Assembly: GCA_028688175.1 (NCBI GenBank)
Contig: JAQTYS010000017.1
Span: 1 to 19,589 of the forward strand
Source of the DNA: Methanothrix sp.
GTDB taxonomy: Archaea > Halobacteriota > Methanosarcinia > Methanotrichales > Methanotrichaceae
DNA length: 19,589 bases
Direction of reading: 5' to 3'
A model generated the notes under the pieces. It worked only from the letters and a program-made list of their open reading frames with translations. It was not told where the DNA came from and searched no databases. Positions 1 through 7,498 of the stretch are shown piece by piece. The translations under genes and the position numbers were made by a program. Each line of letters begins with the position of its first letter. The first letter of the stretch is position 1.

Positions 1-4
1 AGGA

Positions 5-928
5 TTAAAAGACAAACCCGGTTTCAGAAGCGGACAGTATTCTCACAAGTATATAATCTTTCATCCTCGACGGCTTGATGGTAGCAATTTCGCCCAGCTT
101 CACACCTTCGTCGAAGGTCACAGCTTTTACTGCATCTTTGTAGGCATCGTAAGGCAGCTTCACTCGCACGCCATTGAGATTGAGAGCTATGGGCAGCGGC
201 GAATAGGAGAACTCTATATCCGGCACCTGTTCACGCACGGCATCCATGACTCGAGGCGGCGAAGTGGTGAGCGGGTCCTTGGCAATGGCAGCCCTGGTCT
301 TATCCAGAGCTCTGCCTACCGCGTCGACGATCCGGTCTAAAGATCCAATCTCCGTAGCCTTACGGGCCCGGTGAGCCACCCGTCCGATGGAAGAGACATA
401 CTCAAAGGCATAGGGCAGGTCTTTGGACTCGATCTCCGGCCCACCCGTAACCACTACGGGAACGCTGATGTTGCGGTACAGGCTCTCCTTTTTCGTGATG
501 CACTCCCGGAAGTTGCCGAAGATGAATACGGCGGCATCATGCTCATTTATAAGAGCGGTTTCATACTCATTGATCTGGGCGATCTCGCGACCAACGCCTC
601 TGGCCAGGCCCAGCATATTGGTCTTGGAGCCATGGCGGCGCAGATATTCAGCTATGTCGCAAGCGGAATGAGGCAAATGATGAATGGCCAATGTCGGAGT
701 TACTACCGCCACCTCAGTTCCGGCCAGCGGTGCTCGCACCAATTCACCCCTCAGCTCCTTGGCAAGTTGCTGCAGCGCAGCCAAATCTTCGCTGGGAACC
801 AATATCAGAAGGATGATCTCGGTCTGCGTCACATTCTTTTGCAGGACGTAGCCACCCAGATCCTCTACAAGCTCCACTACCAAATCGTGCTTGTACAATC
901 CTCCCGTGAACATCACAGGCTCAAGCAT
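5..928 (-). CDS. mmp7: Methanogenesis marker protein 7 (MCR activation complex subunit)
   Basis: 307-residue protein, last gene of the operon inside the window. The family is restricted to organisms with MCR. In Methanococcus maripaludis, Mmp7 co-purifies with McrC, Mmp17, Mmp3 and component A2 in the ATP-dependent complex that reduces the nickel of F430, and that complex contains nitrogenase-precursor-like Fe-S clusters. What I see: a soluble protein with only two cysteines, C90 (in HSAC) and C143 (in FREC), both plausible cluster ligands, and a His-rich stretch around residues 83-87. No signal peptide or membrane segment. The ATG at 928 is preceded by GGAGAT about six bases upstream, inside the last codons of mmp17, and the two genes overlap by 8 bases, indicating translational coupling. 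The stop is TAA. The family call rests on recognising the sequence and the operon; the role is known only from homologues. Confidence 0.9.
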   Translation of the reverse strand: MLEPVMFTGGLYKHDLVVELVEDLGGYVLQKNVTQTEIILLILVPSEDLAALQQLAKELRGELVRAPLAGTEVAVVTPTLAIHHLPHSACDIAEYLRRHGSKTNMLGLARGVGREIAQINEYETALINEHDAAVFIFGNFRECITKKESLYRNISVPVVVTGGPEIESKDLPYAFEYVSSIGRVAHRARKATEIGSLDRIVDAVGRALDKTRAAIAKDPLTTSPPRVMDAVREQVPDIEFSYSPLPIALNLNGVRVKLPYDAYKDAVKAVTFDEGVKLGEIATIKPSRMKDYILVRILSASETGFVF

Positions 929-1493
929 TTTCCATCTCCCGGATCTTTGCTTTGATCTCAGATACCATTTCCGGAGTTAAACTCTCCTCAGCAGCTATAA
1001 AAAGAAAGCTATCTTTGGTCATTATGTTGCGCCTATTGCGAAAGCCTTCCGGTGCCACTCTCACCAGAGCATCAGTCAGATCCTGCAGGAACTCCGCCTC
1101 CAGGTCGGCAACCATCAGTTCGGAAGGCGAGGTATCCGAAGCTATGATCACAATGTCCCTTGCCGGTTGCTCTACTCTCTCTCTTCCGTAGCGATCCCAC
1201 AGCACCCGGAGCAGATCAGCCATATGCTCCTCATCATTGATCTTGATCTGATAGCCACCGGCAACTCGGAGCACATCCCCCACATTCTTGACGGTCAGCG
1301 GCGGAATTCCGGAGCGAAGAAGTCCGTATACTGCAAAGTACGGCTTTTTTATGTCCACATAAACATAAAGCCTGCCGATGGACCGGATGAGGCCGAGGTC
1401 CTGCAAGATGTCCATGATGAGTTCGCGATATTTCCGGGCTGCGAACTCCTCCTGGCCAGTGACGGCAATCTTGAAGACCTCCATTGGGTCCAT
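921..1493 (-). CDS. mmp17: Methanogenesis marker protein 17 (MCR activation complex subunit)
   Basis: 190-residue soluble protein of the Mmp17 family. Homologues are subunits of the MCR activation complex together with McrC, Mmp3, Mmp7 and A2. There is no cysteine in this protein, so it cannot itself give thiolate ligands to the Fe-S clusters of the complex and more likely plays a structural or interface role. The amino-terminal third looks alpha/beta (a VYVDIKKPYFAVYG strand region near residues 43-57), and the carboxy-terminal helix is highly charged. A strong GGAGG lies six bases before the ATG at 1493 and falls within the last codons of mmp15. One base separates the mmp15 stop from this start, and the 3' end overlaps mmp7 by 8 bases. 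Confidence comes from the sequence type and the fixed neighbours. Confidence 0.9.
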   Translation of the reverse strand: MDPMEVFKIAVTGQEEFAARKYRELIMDILQDLGLIRSIGRLYVYVDIKKPYFAVYGLLRSGIPPLTVKNVGDVLRVAGGYQIKINDEEHMADLLRVLWDRYGRERVEQPARDIVIIASDTSPSELMVADLEAEFLQDLTDALVRVAPEGFRNRRNIMTKDSFLFIAAEESLTPEMVSEIKAKIREMENA

Positions 1494-1494
1494 C

Positions 1495-2721
1495 TCAGTC
1501 CTCCAGCAGCCCCGAAACGAGCAGTGCAGCGCCTACCGCCCCAATGTACTGGGCGTACTTGGGAACTGTCACCCTGACATGGAGAAGCTCTTCCATGGCT
1601 TTGGGAAGTCCCTCTATGAGAGAGGTTCCACCTACCATGATCACCGGCTCCTTAACCTCCACTTCCTGAAGCTGCTGCTCATAGACCTGCTCGGCTACAG
1701 AGTGGCAGGCAGCCATAGCCACATCTTCCGGTTTGCAGCCCAGGGCAAGGCTGTTGACCAGGCTTTGCGTGCCGAAGACTATGCAGTAGCTGTTCATGGC
1801 CACATTTTTATAGTCACCCTTAAGTGCCAGCTTTCCAAGTTGTGTGATGTCGACACCAAGCCGCTTTGCGGTCAGCTCCAGGAACCTTCCTGAGGCTCCG
1901 GCGCATATTCCGCCCATGGTAAAGCCGCCCGGAATGCCGTCCTGCACAGATATGGCTTTATTGTCCATGCCACCGATATCAATGACTGTTGCCGGCCCTT
2001 TTTGGGCGTCTGCCAAAAATACAGCGCCTTTGGAGTTGACGGTGATCTCCTCCTGGACAAGCTTGGCGTTGATGTGCTTGCCCACTAAAAAGCGCCCATA
2101 TCCGGTCACGCCGATGGCGGCTATATCTTCTTTCGCCACACCAGCCATTTTGAGGGCACCTTGCAGCGCATCCTCGGCGCTCTTCAAGACCTCATTGGTG
2201 GGAACCCAGCCGGTGCCTATTACAACATTATCCCGCATCACCACCGACTTGGTAGTGGTGGACCCGGAGTCGATTCCCGCAGTAAGGCCCTTCTGTTTCT
2301 CTCTGGCCAAAAGGCCCCGGAACTTGACGGTGGTAACCAGTGCTTCCATCCTGGTGAGGAGCGTCTCTGCCGTCGTCCTCTCCGTGAAGGAGTAGCTTAA
2401 GACTGGAATCTTGGAGTGCTCATGAATATATTTTCTGATCTCCGATCGAATGATGGCAGCCTCGGCACAGCGAAAGCAGGTCATGACAATTACGGCATCG
2501 GCAAGATCGGGATTTTGCACGATGCGAACCGCCCGAGCCATGGCTAAGTTGAGGTCGCCAGAGGAGACGGAAACACCAAACGTATTCTCCACGTTGAGGA
2601 TATCATCCAATGATACCTCCGGATAGACGATCTTTGCCCCTACCGTTTGCGCAGCGCGCTCAATCTCTTGCTGAATGCCGCTGTACTCTGAACCGCAGGA
2701 TAGCTGAGCAATGCGGATCAT
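1495..2721 (-). CDS. mmp15: Methanogenesis marker protein 15, activase-like ATPase
   Basis: 408-residue protein. Residues about 145-405 form an ASKHA-fold ATPase like the BadF/BcrA/HgdC activators of 2-hydroxyacyl-CoA dehydratases. Visible motifs are the phosphate-1 loop at 149-158 (GIDSGSTTTK), a second phosphate loop at 248-254 (DIGGMDN), GICAGASGRFLE at 271-282 and MNSYCIVFG at 309-317. C273 and C313 sit where true activators hold a [4Fe-4S] cluster across a homodimer. The amino-terminal 140 residues are specific to this family and carry C9 and the C82-x2-C85 pair. Known: activators couple ATP hydrolysis to release of a very low-potential electron. Inferred: Mmp15 may do the same for MCR activation or cluster maturation, although it was not listed among the subunits of the purified complex. 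The start forms an ATGA overlap with the mmp5 stop, and its ribosome site (GGGGG) is weak, suggesting coupled translation. Confidence 0.9.
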   Translation of the reverse strand: MIRIAQLSCGSEYSGIQQEIERAAQTVGAKIVYPEVSLDDILNVENTFGVSVSSGDLNLAMARAVRIVQNPDLADAVIVMTCFRCAEAAIIRSEIRKYIHEHSKIPVLSYSFTERTTAETLLTRMEALVTTVKFRGLLAREKQKGLTAGIDSGSTTTKSVVMRDNVVIGTGWVPTNEVLKSAEDALQGALKMAGVAKEDIAAIGVTGYGRFLVGKHINAKLVQEEITVNSKGAVFLADAQKGPATVIDIGGMDNKAISVQDGIPGGFTMGGICAGASGRFLELTAKRLGVDITQLGKLALKGDYKNVAMNSYCIVFGTQSLVNSLALGCKPEDVAMAACHSVAEQVYEQQLQEVEVKEPVIMVGGTSLIEGLPKAMEELLHVRVTVPKYAQYIGAVGAALLVSGLLED

Positions 2722-3155
2722 TTTAAGCCCCCTAGAAATGCCTTGATCTTCTGCACAAATACTACCGCTTCCGGATCATTTGTGGGATAAGATAAGTCAA
2801 GCACTGGAACTCCTTTTGTCCTGATGAGCAGCCTCACCAGCTCATTAGTTCGAGAGCAGCCCGCACAGCCAGTCAGCCATCCCGGATCTTCTACTATGAT
2901 CGCAGCCTCGGCCTCTTCAATGATCGGTCCGATGAGGGCCATCCGGCCACGCACGCCTGAAGGGACATCTACAGCCGCATAACGTAGTCCCTTCTTGGGC
3001 TCCTCGGGAGTGACATTCAAAGGTGGCGAATCAATCTCATTTGCCGTGACGAGCCTCCGAACGGCCTCTGGAACCACAAGCGCCTTGTGGCCCATCCTCT
3101 CCACAAGGTCGGAGAGTATCATGCTGGTGGGAGGATAAACTATAACTTTTGCCAT
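2718..3155 (-). CDS. mmp5: Methanogenesis marker protein 5
   Basis: 145-residue soluble protein of the Mmp5 family, found only in MCR-bearing archaea and of unproven function. The most distinctive feature is C97-A-G-C100 in the run GWLTGCAGCSRTNELVR, right after a hydrophobic strand (AAIIVED, 84-90). The layout suggests a Rossmann-like alpha/beta fold with a surface CxxC that could bind a metal or Fe-S cluster or act as a thiol redox pair. The start at 3155 is chosen because GAGGT lies six bases upstream, straddling the mmp6 stop codon; the spacer to mmp6 is 9 bases. Downstream it overlaps mmp15 by 4 bases (ATGA). Always finding it among the activation genes suggests a helper in assembling or charging the complex; that is inference. 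Confidence 0.88.
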   Translation of the reverse strand: MAKVIVYPPTSMILSDLVERMGHKALVVPEAVRRLVTANEIDSPPLNVTPEEPKKGLRYAAVDVPSGVRGRMALIGPIIEEAEAAIIVEDPGWLTGCAGCSRTNELVRLLIRTKGVPVLDLSYPTNDPEAVVFVQKIKAFLGGLK

Positions 3156-3164
3156 TGATTTACC

Positions 3165-3584
3165 TCAGGATAAACCCTCTTTTATTATCTCTTCCAGCCT
3201 CTTGATGGCAAGAGGTTTCTTCTTTTCAGGAATGGCCGGGACCTCGCCCTCAGAGGCCAGTGCTCTGGAGATCATAGGCAGCATCTTGGACTCGGATTCG
3301 ATCATATAAAAGCCGGGCCTTGCTCCGCCGCCTCTGCGACCTCGGCAGCGCCTGGGGTCGCCCGGCGGAAACCCCCGGTCTTTGATGAATATGCCGGCTG
3401 GGTCAAGAGCCCGAATCTCTTTTATGAGCGCATTTATTACATCTTCTTCGCCATTTATGACAACGCCAAAGCAGGTCTCCTTGACGGTAACTTCGTATTT
3501 CGAACCGTAGATCTTCATGGCGATATCTGATGGGAGGATATTCGACTCAGAGGATGTTATCACATATTTGGTGACCAACATCAT
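3165..3584 (-). CDS. mmp6: Methanogenesis marker protein 6
   Basis: 139-residue soluble protein of the Mmp6 family, specific to MCR-bearing archaea and of unknown biochemical function. Centre: a basic glycine-rich loop at residues 71-90 (GFPPGDPRRC, then RGRRGGGARP), containing C80; the only other cysteine is C38. Such a loop could contact a phosphate, a cofactor acid group or RNA, but this is only a guess from composition. The start is ambiguous by one codon: two adjacent ATGs at 3584 and 3581. A very strong AAGGAGGTGA at 3595-3586, inside the last codons of mmp3, is spaced about four bases from the first and seven from the second, so the second (MLVTKYV) may be the true one. The gene overlaps the mmp3 stop by 4 bases and ends 9 bases before mmp5. 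Confidence 0.88.
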   Translation of the reverse strand: MMLVTKYVITSSESNILPSDIAMKIYGSKYEVTVKETCFGVVINGEEDVINALIKEIRALDPAGIFIKDRGFPPGDPRRCRGRRGGGARPGFYMIESESKMLPMISRALASEGEVPAIPEKKKPLAIKRLEEIIKEGLS

Positions 3585-5104
3585 CTCACCTCCTTAATGT
3601 AAATCGTCTCCCCTTCCGAGACATCTTTTAGCTTCTCCGGCTCCAGCACCCGGCCGATAACGTTTGTTGCCTCGAACTTCTCGCCGGACGGGCCGTATCG
3701 CTTATCATCTACGAGCTTCATTCCCACCAGGCCTATCTTCTTGGAAACCTGGTTGGAGACGGCGATCGAACCGGCAGGTACAGGTCCGGTTGGCTTGTTT
3801 TCCGGCAGCAGTTCTTTTAAGTTGACAGCTTCAATTTCCGGTCTGAAGAGCAGAGTATTCTCATAGACAAAATAGACCGGCAAGGGGCCCACAGGCCGCT
3901 CCTTAAGGCCGGTGACGTGCCGGAAATAGTCCAGGGTCTTGGGTGCCAGATCATCATAAAGCTGAACCGAGACCAACCGGGAGGCGGGGATAGAAAAGAT
4001 GCGCACTTTTTTGTGCTTTAGGATCGACATTGTCTCCCCAGGATCCTGCTTAACCACTACTGCATCCTCACCTTCGTATCCTTCCACCTCGGCCTCGATC
4101 TCTCTCTCTTGCATCTCTTGCAAGGCATCTTTGAGGCTACTGCCCATGAGCATGATACGCTTCGGCAAGACCTCGACGGTTATCAACTGGCCTGGGCCTG
4201 CCAGTTTTATCATATCCATTCCGGATGTGATCCTTGCCACGGCAGAGTGGCCCGGATTCGAGGTCCTATCCTGTTTGTAGATGAATATCCTGCCCAAACC
4301 TCTTCCGCTCGTTCTTACCGTCACCAATCCTTCCAAGCGAGGCTCCCGATGCTCGAATATTATGGGAACGGTGAGCAACTGATCAGATGAAACATATGAA
4401 CTGGAGATTGAATCAACCTTGAAGGTGCCGTTTCTGGTCATGGCCAGGAAGAATTCCGCGCCAACCGGTGCATTTTCGATCAGCTGTGCCCTAACTTGAG
4501 TGAATATCTCCATTCCCTCTTCGAGGGGCAAAGTCATATCAGTCGTGGCCTGTTTTGAGGTTATATCCTGCCATTCTACAATGGGCTCTATGCTCAATAT
4601 TTCGTCGCCTGATTGTAGCCGATCAAGAGTATTTTTCCCGCCCACAATGTGACCCAGCACACCACCGCTCTTTGGTGTGCCGTAGGCTGCCGTATGCCTT
4701 CTCCTTATGAATATGATCTGGGTATTCTCTCTTTCAAATCCAGCTGCTCCAAGAACTACCTCCCATCGGTTATATTCCCGGGCGTCACGTTCAAAAGAGA
4801 TGGTTGAGGCAAACGGCCCGAAGGCCACGCCATCAGGGGAAGCCCATCTAACAGTTGATCTTGCGATCTTTTCTATATTCTCGTGCCAGATCTTTTGCAG
4901 ATCGTTATCAATTAGCTCTATTCTCAGTTTACCCTTGGTGGTGTTAAGCCAATAGGAATTGGTCTGGAGACTCTTCTCGCCTCGACCTCTGACAATTCCT
5001 ATTATTGCGCCATTCGCAGGAATGGCGCTGGCTTTGCCCAGGGCATCGGAAAGTAGCGCCCCAGGCAATAGCTCGATCTCTCTGCCATCAACGAATACCT
5101 TCAA
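3581..5104 (-). CDS. mmp3: Methanogenesis marker protein 3 (MCR activation complex subunit)
   Basis: 507-residue soluble protein of the Mmp3 family (older annotations: UPF0288). Homologues are part of the MCR activation complex with McrC, Mmp7, Mmp17 and A2. The first 25 residues (MKVFVDGREIELLPGALLSD) look like a ubiquitin-like or SpoIIID-type beta-grasp start. Residues about 145-170 (GGVLGHIVGGKNTLDRLQSGDEIL) recall the cyclophilin-type fold, and another such stretch occurs near 380-400. No cysteine occurs in the whole protein, unusual for a 500-residue member of an Fe-S complex. The start codon is TTG at 5104: it lies one base after the atwA stop, with GGGAG about six bases before it inside the last atwA codons, and no better in-frame start is near. 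The non-ATG start may reduce its translation relative to A2. Confidence 0.88.
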   Translation of the reverse strand: MKVFVDGREIELLPGALLSDALGKASAIPANGAIIGIVRGRGEKSLQTNSYWLNTTKGKLRIELIDNDLQKIWHENIEKIARSTVRWASPDGVAFGPFASTISFERDAREYNRWEVVLGAAGFERENTQIIFIRRRHTAAYGTPKSGGVLGHIVGGKNTLDRLQSGDEILSIEPIVEWQDITSKQATTDMTLPLEEGMEIFTQVRAQLIENAPVGAEFFLAMTRNGTFKVDSISSSYVSSDQLLTVPIIFEHREPRLEGLVTVRTSGRGLGRIFIYKQDRTSNPGHSAVARITSGMDMIKLAGPGQLITVEVLPKRIMLMGSSLKDALQEMQEREIEAEVEGYEGEDAVVVKQDPGETMSILKHKKVRIFSIPASRLVSVQLYDDLAPKTLDYFRHVTGLKERPVGPLPVYFVYENTLLFRPEIEAVNLKELLPENKPTGPVPAGSIAVSNQVSKKIGLVGMKLVDDKRYGPSGEKFEATNVIGRVLEPEKLKDVSEGETIYIKEVR

Positions 5105-5105
5105 A

Positions 5106-6716
5106 TTAACTCCCCAGCATCTCCTTCTCTTCCTCTTGCGTGATCTTGGCTAAGACCTCGCTGGGAAGACCGGTGAAAATCGCCTGCCCGTCGCGCATAA
5201 GCATGGCCCGATCGCAGATATTTTTCACGAAGTCCATGTCGTGGCTGACAATGACAAATGTCTCTCCCAGCTCCTGACGAGCATTGAGGATGGACCTTGT
5301 TACCTCGATCTTGGTAATGGCATCCATAGTGCCCGTGGGCTCATCCAGGATCACTATTCTCGGCTCTTTTATTAATACCTGTGCCATGGCCACGCGATGT
5401 CTCTCTCCCTCAGAGAGCTCATCCGGCATCTTGGACAATACTGCTTCTGCCTGCTCCTCTGTGAATCCCACCGTCTCCAGGGTATGAATGGCTTTTCTCT
5501 CCGCCAGCTCGAAGGGCAGGGAGAGGCCAATGGCCTCAGTCAGGTTTTCTATGACACTTCGGGAGGGGTAAAGTGTATACTCTTGATGAAGAATGCCGAT
5601 GTATTTAGTGGCTCGCCCGCGACCGTTGGATCCGAGTACTGCCATGTCCACCCAGTCGTCTCCTACCCTCACAAAGATGCTGCCATCGGTAGGTGTGATA
5701 ATTCCGCTAATCATCTTGGAAAGAGTGGTCTTGCCGCCGCCGGAAACGCCAACCAGGCCGAAGATTTCGCCCTCTTTCACTTCCAGGCTGACTCTGTCTA
5801 CGGCTTTCACCACGCCCCGGTCAATGCTGATATATCTCTTGGCCAGGTTTCCGGCTTTGATTATGGGCTCACCCATTTCCACTTCTTCTCGCTTGCCGAG
5901 TGTTCCGGCCATGGCCAGGAACATAGCTGCGATGTCCTTGGGTTTGCCTTCTGCTTTGATCTCTCCGCCGTCCAGCAAAATGGCTCTATCGGTCAGCTCG
6001 ACCATGACATCTTCCCAGTGGCTGGTGATGATCAGGGTCATATTGAAGTCACGGACGGCACGCTTGATGGATTCATGCACAACTTTAGCCGTTGACGGAT
6101 CGAGTGTTCCCGTCGGCTCGTCGGCCAGCAGGACCATGGGCGACTTGGCAAGCTGGCGGGCCAGGACGACGCGCTGCTTTTCTCCCCCGGACAGCTCTCT
6201 GGCCACATGCATCAGCCTGTGAGAGAGATTTACCTCATCCAGAAGATCGGCAGCACGGTGAACGCTCATGGATTCTCCTCTCTCTTCAACGGCCCGCATG
6301 ACATTAGTTATCACACGCTCATCGCCGTAAAGGGCAAAGGTTCTCTGCAACATGATGGCGATTCGGTTTACAATGTCTCGCCGAAGCGGATGGTTTATGT
6401 CCAAACTCACAAAATCAGCATCGATTGGTTTCAGGACTCCGCCGCATTTGCATTTTTCTCCGGCACGGCCAGGCAGCTCTACGTGACGGCATTTCTCGCA
6501 TCTGGCCACATGAAATATCACGCTTCCGCTCATGCCGGGAAATGACTCCACACCGCGCAAGACATGCATCAGTACGCTCTTGCCGCAGCCGCTCCTGCCT
6601 AAGATTCCTACCGATTCGCCCTCACCTATAACCAGGTTTATATTGCGGAGAGCTACAACATCACCGAATCGAACTGTCAGATCCCGTATCTCGATAAAAG
6701 GTGCCAAATCTATCAT
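5106..6716 (-). CDS. atwA: MCR system component A2, twin-ABC ATPase
   Basis: 536-residue soluble ATPase with two ABC nucleotide-binding domains on one chain and no membrane helices. First half: Walker A 40-47 (GRSGCGKS), signature 175-179 (LSGGE), Walker B ending D199-E200. Second half: Walker A 323-330 (GVSGGGKT), signature LSEGE at 434-438, Walker B ending D458-E459. Between the first Walker A and signature lies an insertion with C73-x2-C76 and C89-x-C91, a likely zinc-ribbon knuckle typical of A2. Established role: A2 provides the ATP hydrolysis needed to reduce MCR-bound F430 from Ni(II) to Ni(I). It is the first gene of the operon. ATG at 6716 gives the expected amino terminus, but only a weak GGGG precedes it. 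The promoter should lie in 6717-6800; no clear TATA box is visible there. Confidence 0.95.
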   Translation of the reverse strand: MIDLAPFIEIRDLTVRFGDVVALRNINLVIGEGESVGILGRSGCGKSVLMHVLRGVESFPGMSGSVIFHVARCEKCRHVELPGRAGEKCKCGGVLKPIDADFVSLDINHPLRRDIVNRIAIMLQRTFALYGDERVITNVMRAVEERGESMSVHRAADLLDEVNLSHRLMHVARELSGGEKQRVVLARQLAKSPMVLLADEPTGTLDPSTAKVVHESIKRAVRDFNMTLIITSHWEDVMVELTDRAILLDGGEIKAEGKPKDIAAMFLAMAGTLGKREEVEMGEPIIKAGNLAKRYISIDRGVVKAVDRVSLEVKEGEIFGLVGVSGGGKTTLSKMISGIITPTDGSIFVRVGDDWVDMAVLGSNGRGRATKYIGILHQEYTLYPSRSVIENLTEAIGLSLPFELAERKAIHTLETVGFTEEQAEAVLSKMPDELSEGERHRVAMAQVLIKEPRIVILDEPTGTMDAITKIEVTRSILNARQELGETFVIVSHDMDFVKNICDRAMLMRDGQAIFTGLPSEVLAKITQEEEKEMLGS

Positions 6717-6910
6717 GCCCCATAATTCTCACTGCAATGTAAGGTTGATCCGCTAGCAATCCTGGCATAATGCTACTTAAGTTTATCCGAAGCTTTGAAT
6801 GCGTCTTGCCGATAACGATTGTTAAAGAAATCTCAATGAAAAAGATCGGGACGGTATAACTTCTGCATGAATCTTCTTTGTATTTCTATCTACTAACCGA
6901 TAGTGAACGT

Positions 6911-6919
6911 AGATTATAA
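6911..6919 (+). promoter_or_regulatory. Candidate TATA box for the nitroreductase gene
   Basis: The AT-rich stretch AGATTATAA is centred about 45 bases before the ATG at 6962, which would place transcription start near 6940 and give a leader of about 20 bases containing the AAGGT ribosome site. The match to archaeal TATA consensus is only partial and no strong BRE is visible. The rest of 6717-6961, the spacer shared with the divergent atwA operon, shows nothing else that I can name. Confidence 0.35.
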
Positions 6920-6961
6920 GATCAATGACACAACTATAATGCTCTATTGAAGGTACTATCA

Positions 6962-7471
6962 ATGGAAACCCTGCAAGCAATAAAGACCCGCCGAAGCATA
7001 CGCAAGTTCTTGGATAAGCCGGTCACCCGGGAGATGTTGAAAAATCTCCTGGAGGCGGCCATGTTTGCGCCTTCCGCCGGAAACGAACAGCCCTGGCAGT
7101 TCATAGTATTGGATGAACGCGAGATTCTTGATAAGGTGCCCGGTATTTGTGCCACGGCTTCCATGTGCCGGCAGTCACCTCTAGCTATCTTGATTTGTGG
7201 TGACTCTTCACTGGAGAAGTACCCCAATTTCTGGATACAGGACTGCTCAGCCGCGACAGAGAATCTATTGCTGGCTGCCCATGCCCAGGGGCTGGGGGCG
7301 GTTTGGGCAGGAATATATCCCATGAATGACAGGGTAGTGGCTTTTCGCAAGCTTCTGGGTCTGCCTGAGGAGATAACTCCCTTTGCCCTGGTAGCCCTGG
7401 GATATCCTAATGAGCCTCCTGCTGCGCCCAAGAGATACAGGGAAGAAAGGGTGCATTTCAACGGATGGTAA
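6962..7471 (+). CDS. Nitroreductase-family flavoprotein
   Basis: 169-residue protein of the nitroreductase superfamily, normally FMN-binding homodimers using NAD(P)H or F420H2-type donors on unknown substrates. Seen: ITxRRSIR-type amino terminus (residues 6-14, AIKTRRSIR), giving basic FMN-phosphate contacts; PSAGNEQPWQF at 37-47, the classic flavin-binding loop; and GLGAVWAGIYP with an ALVALGYP end, the conserved core and carboxy-terminal strand. Four cysteines lie in the middle (CATASMC and others) without a ferredoxin pattern, so this is the short single-domain type. The ATG at 6962 is preferred over an in-frame TTG at 6947, because AAGGT sits seven bases before the ATG and the family amino terminus starts there. 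It is divergent from atwA and ends 27 bases from the convergent membrane-protein gene. The substrate cannot be read from sequence. Confidence 0.88.
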   Translation: METLQAIKTRRSIRKFLDKPVTREMLKNLLEAAMFAPSAGNEQPWQFIVLDEREILDKVPGICATASMCRQSPLAILICGDSSLEKYPNFWIQDCSAATENLLLAAHAQGLGAVWAGIYPMNDRVVAFRKLLGLPEEITPFALVALGYPNEPPAAPKRYREERVHFNGW

Positions 7472-7498
7472 GAAAGAGCGGATGAGGGGATTGTCAGA

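Noticed and set aside
371..955. Plus-strand open frames opposite mmp7 and mmp17
   Set aside because: They are shadows of recognised minus-strand genes and have no family likeness or start signals.
5397..6222. Two overlapping plus-strand open frames of over 200 codons opposite atwA
   Set aside because: The minus strand encodes a full twin-ABC ATPase with all motifs; the opposite frames show no domain.
6947..6961. TTG start for the nitroreductase, adding five residues
   Set aside because: The added codons overlap the likely ribosome site AAGGT for ATG 6962, and the family amino terminus begins at the ATG.
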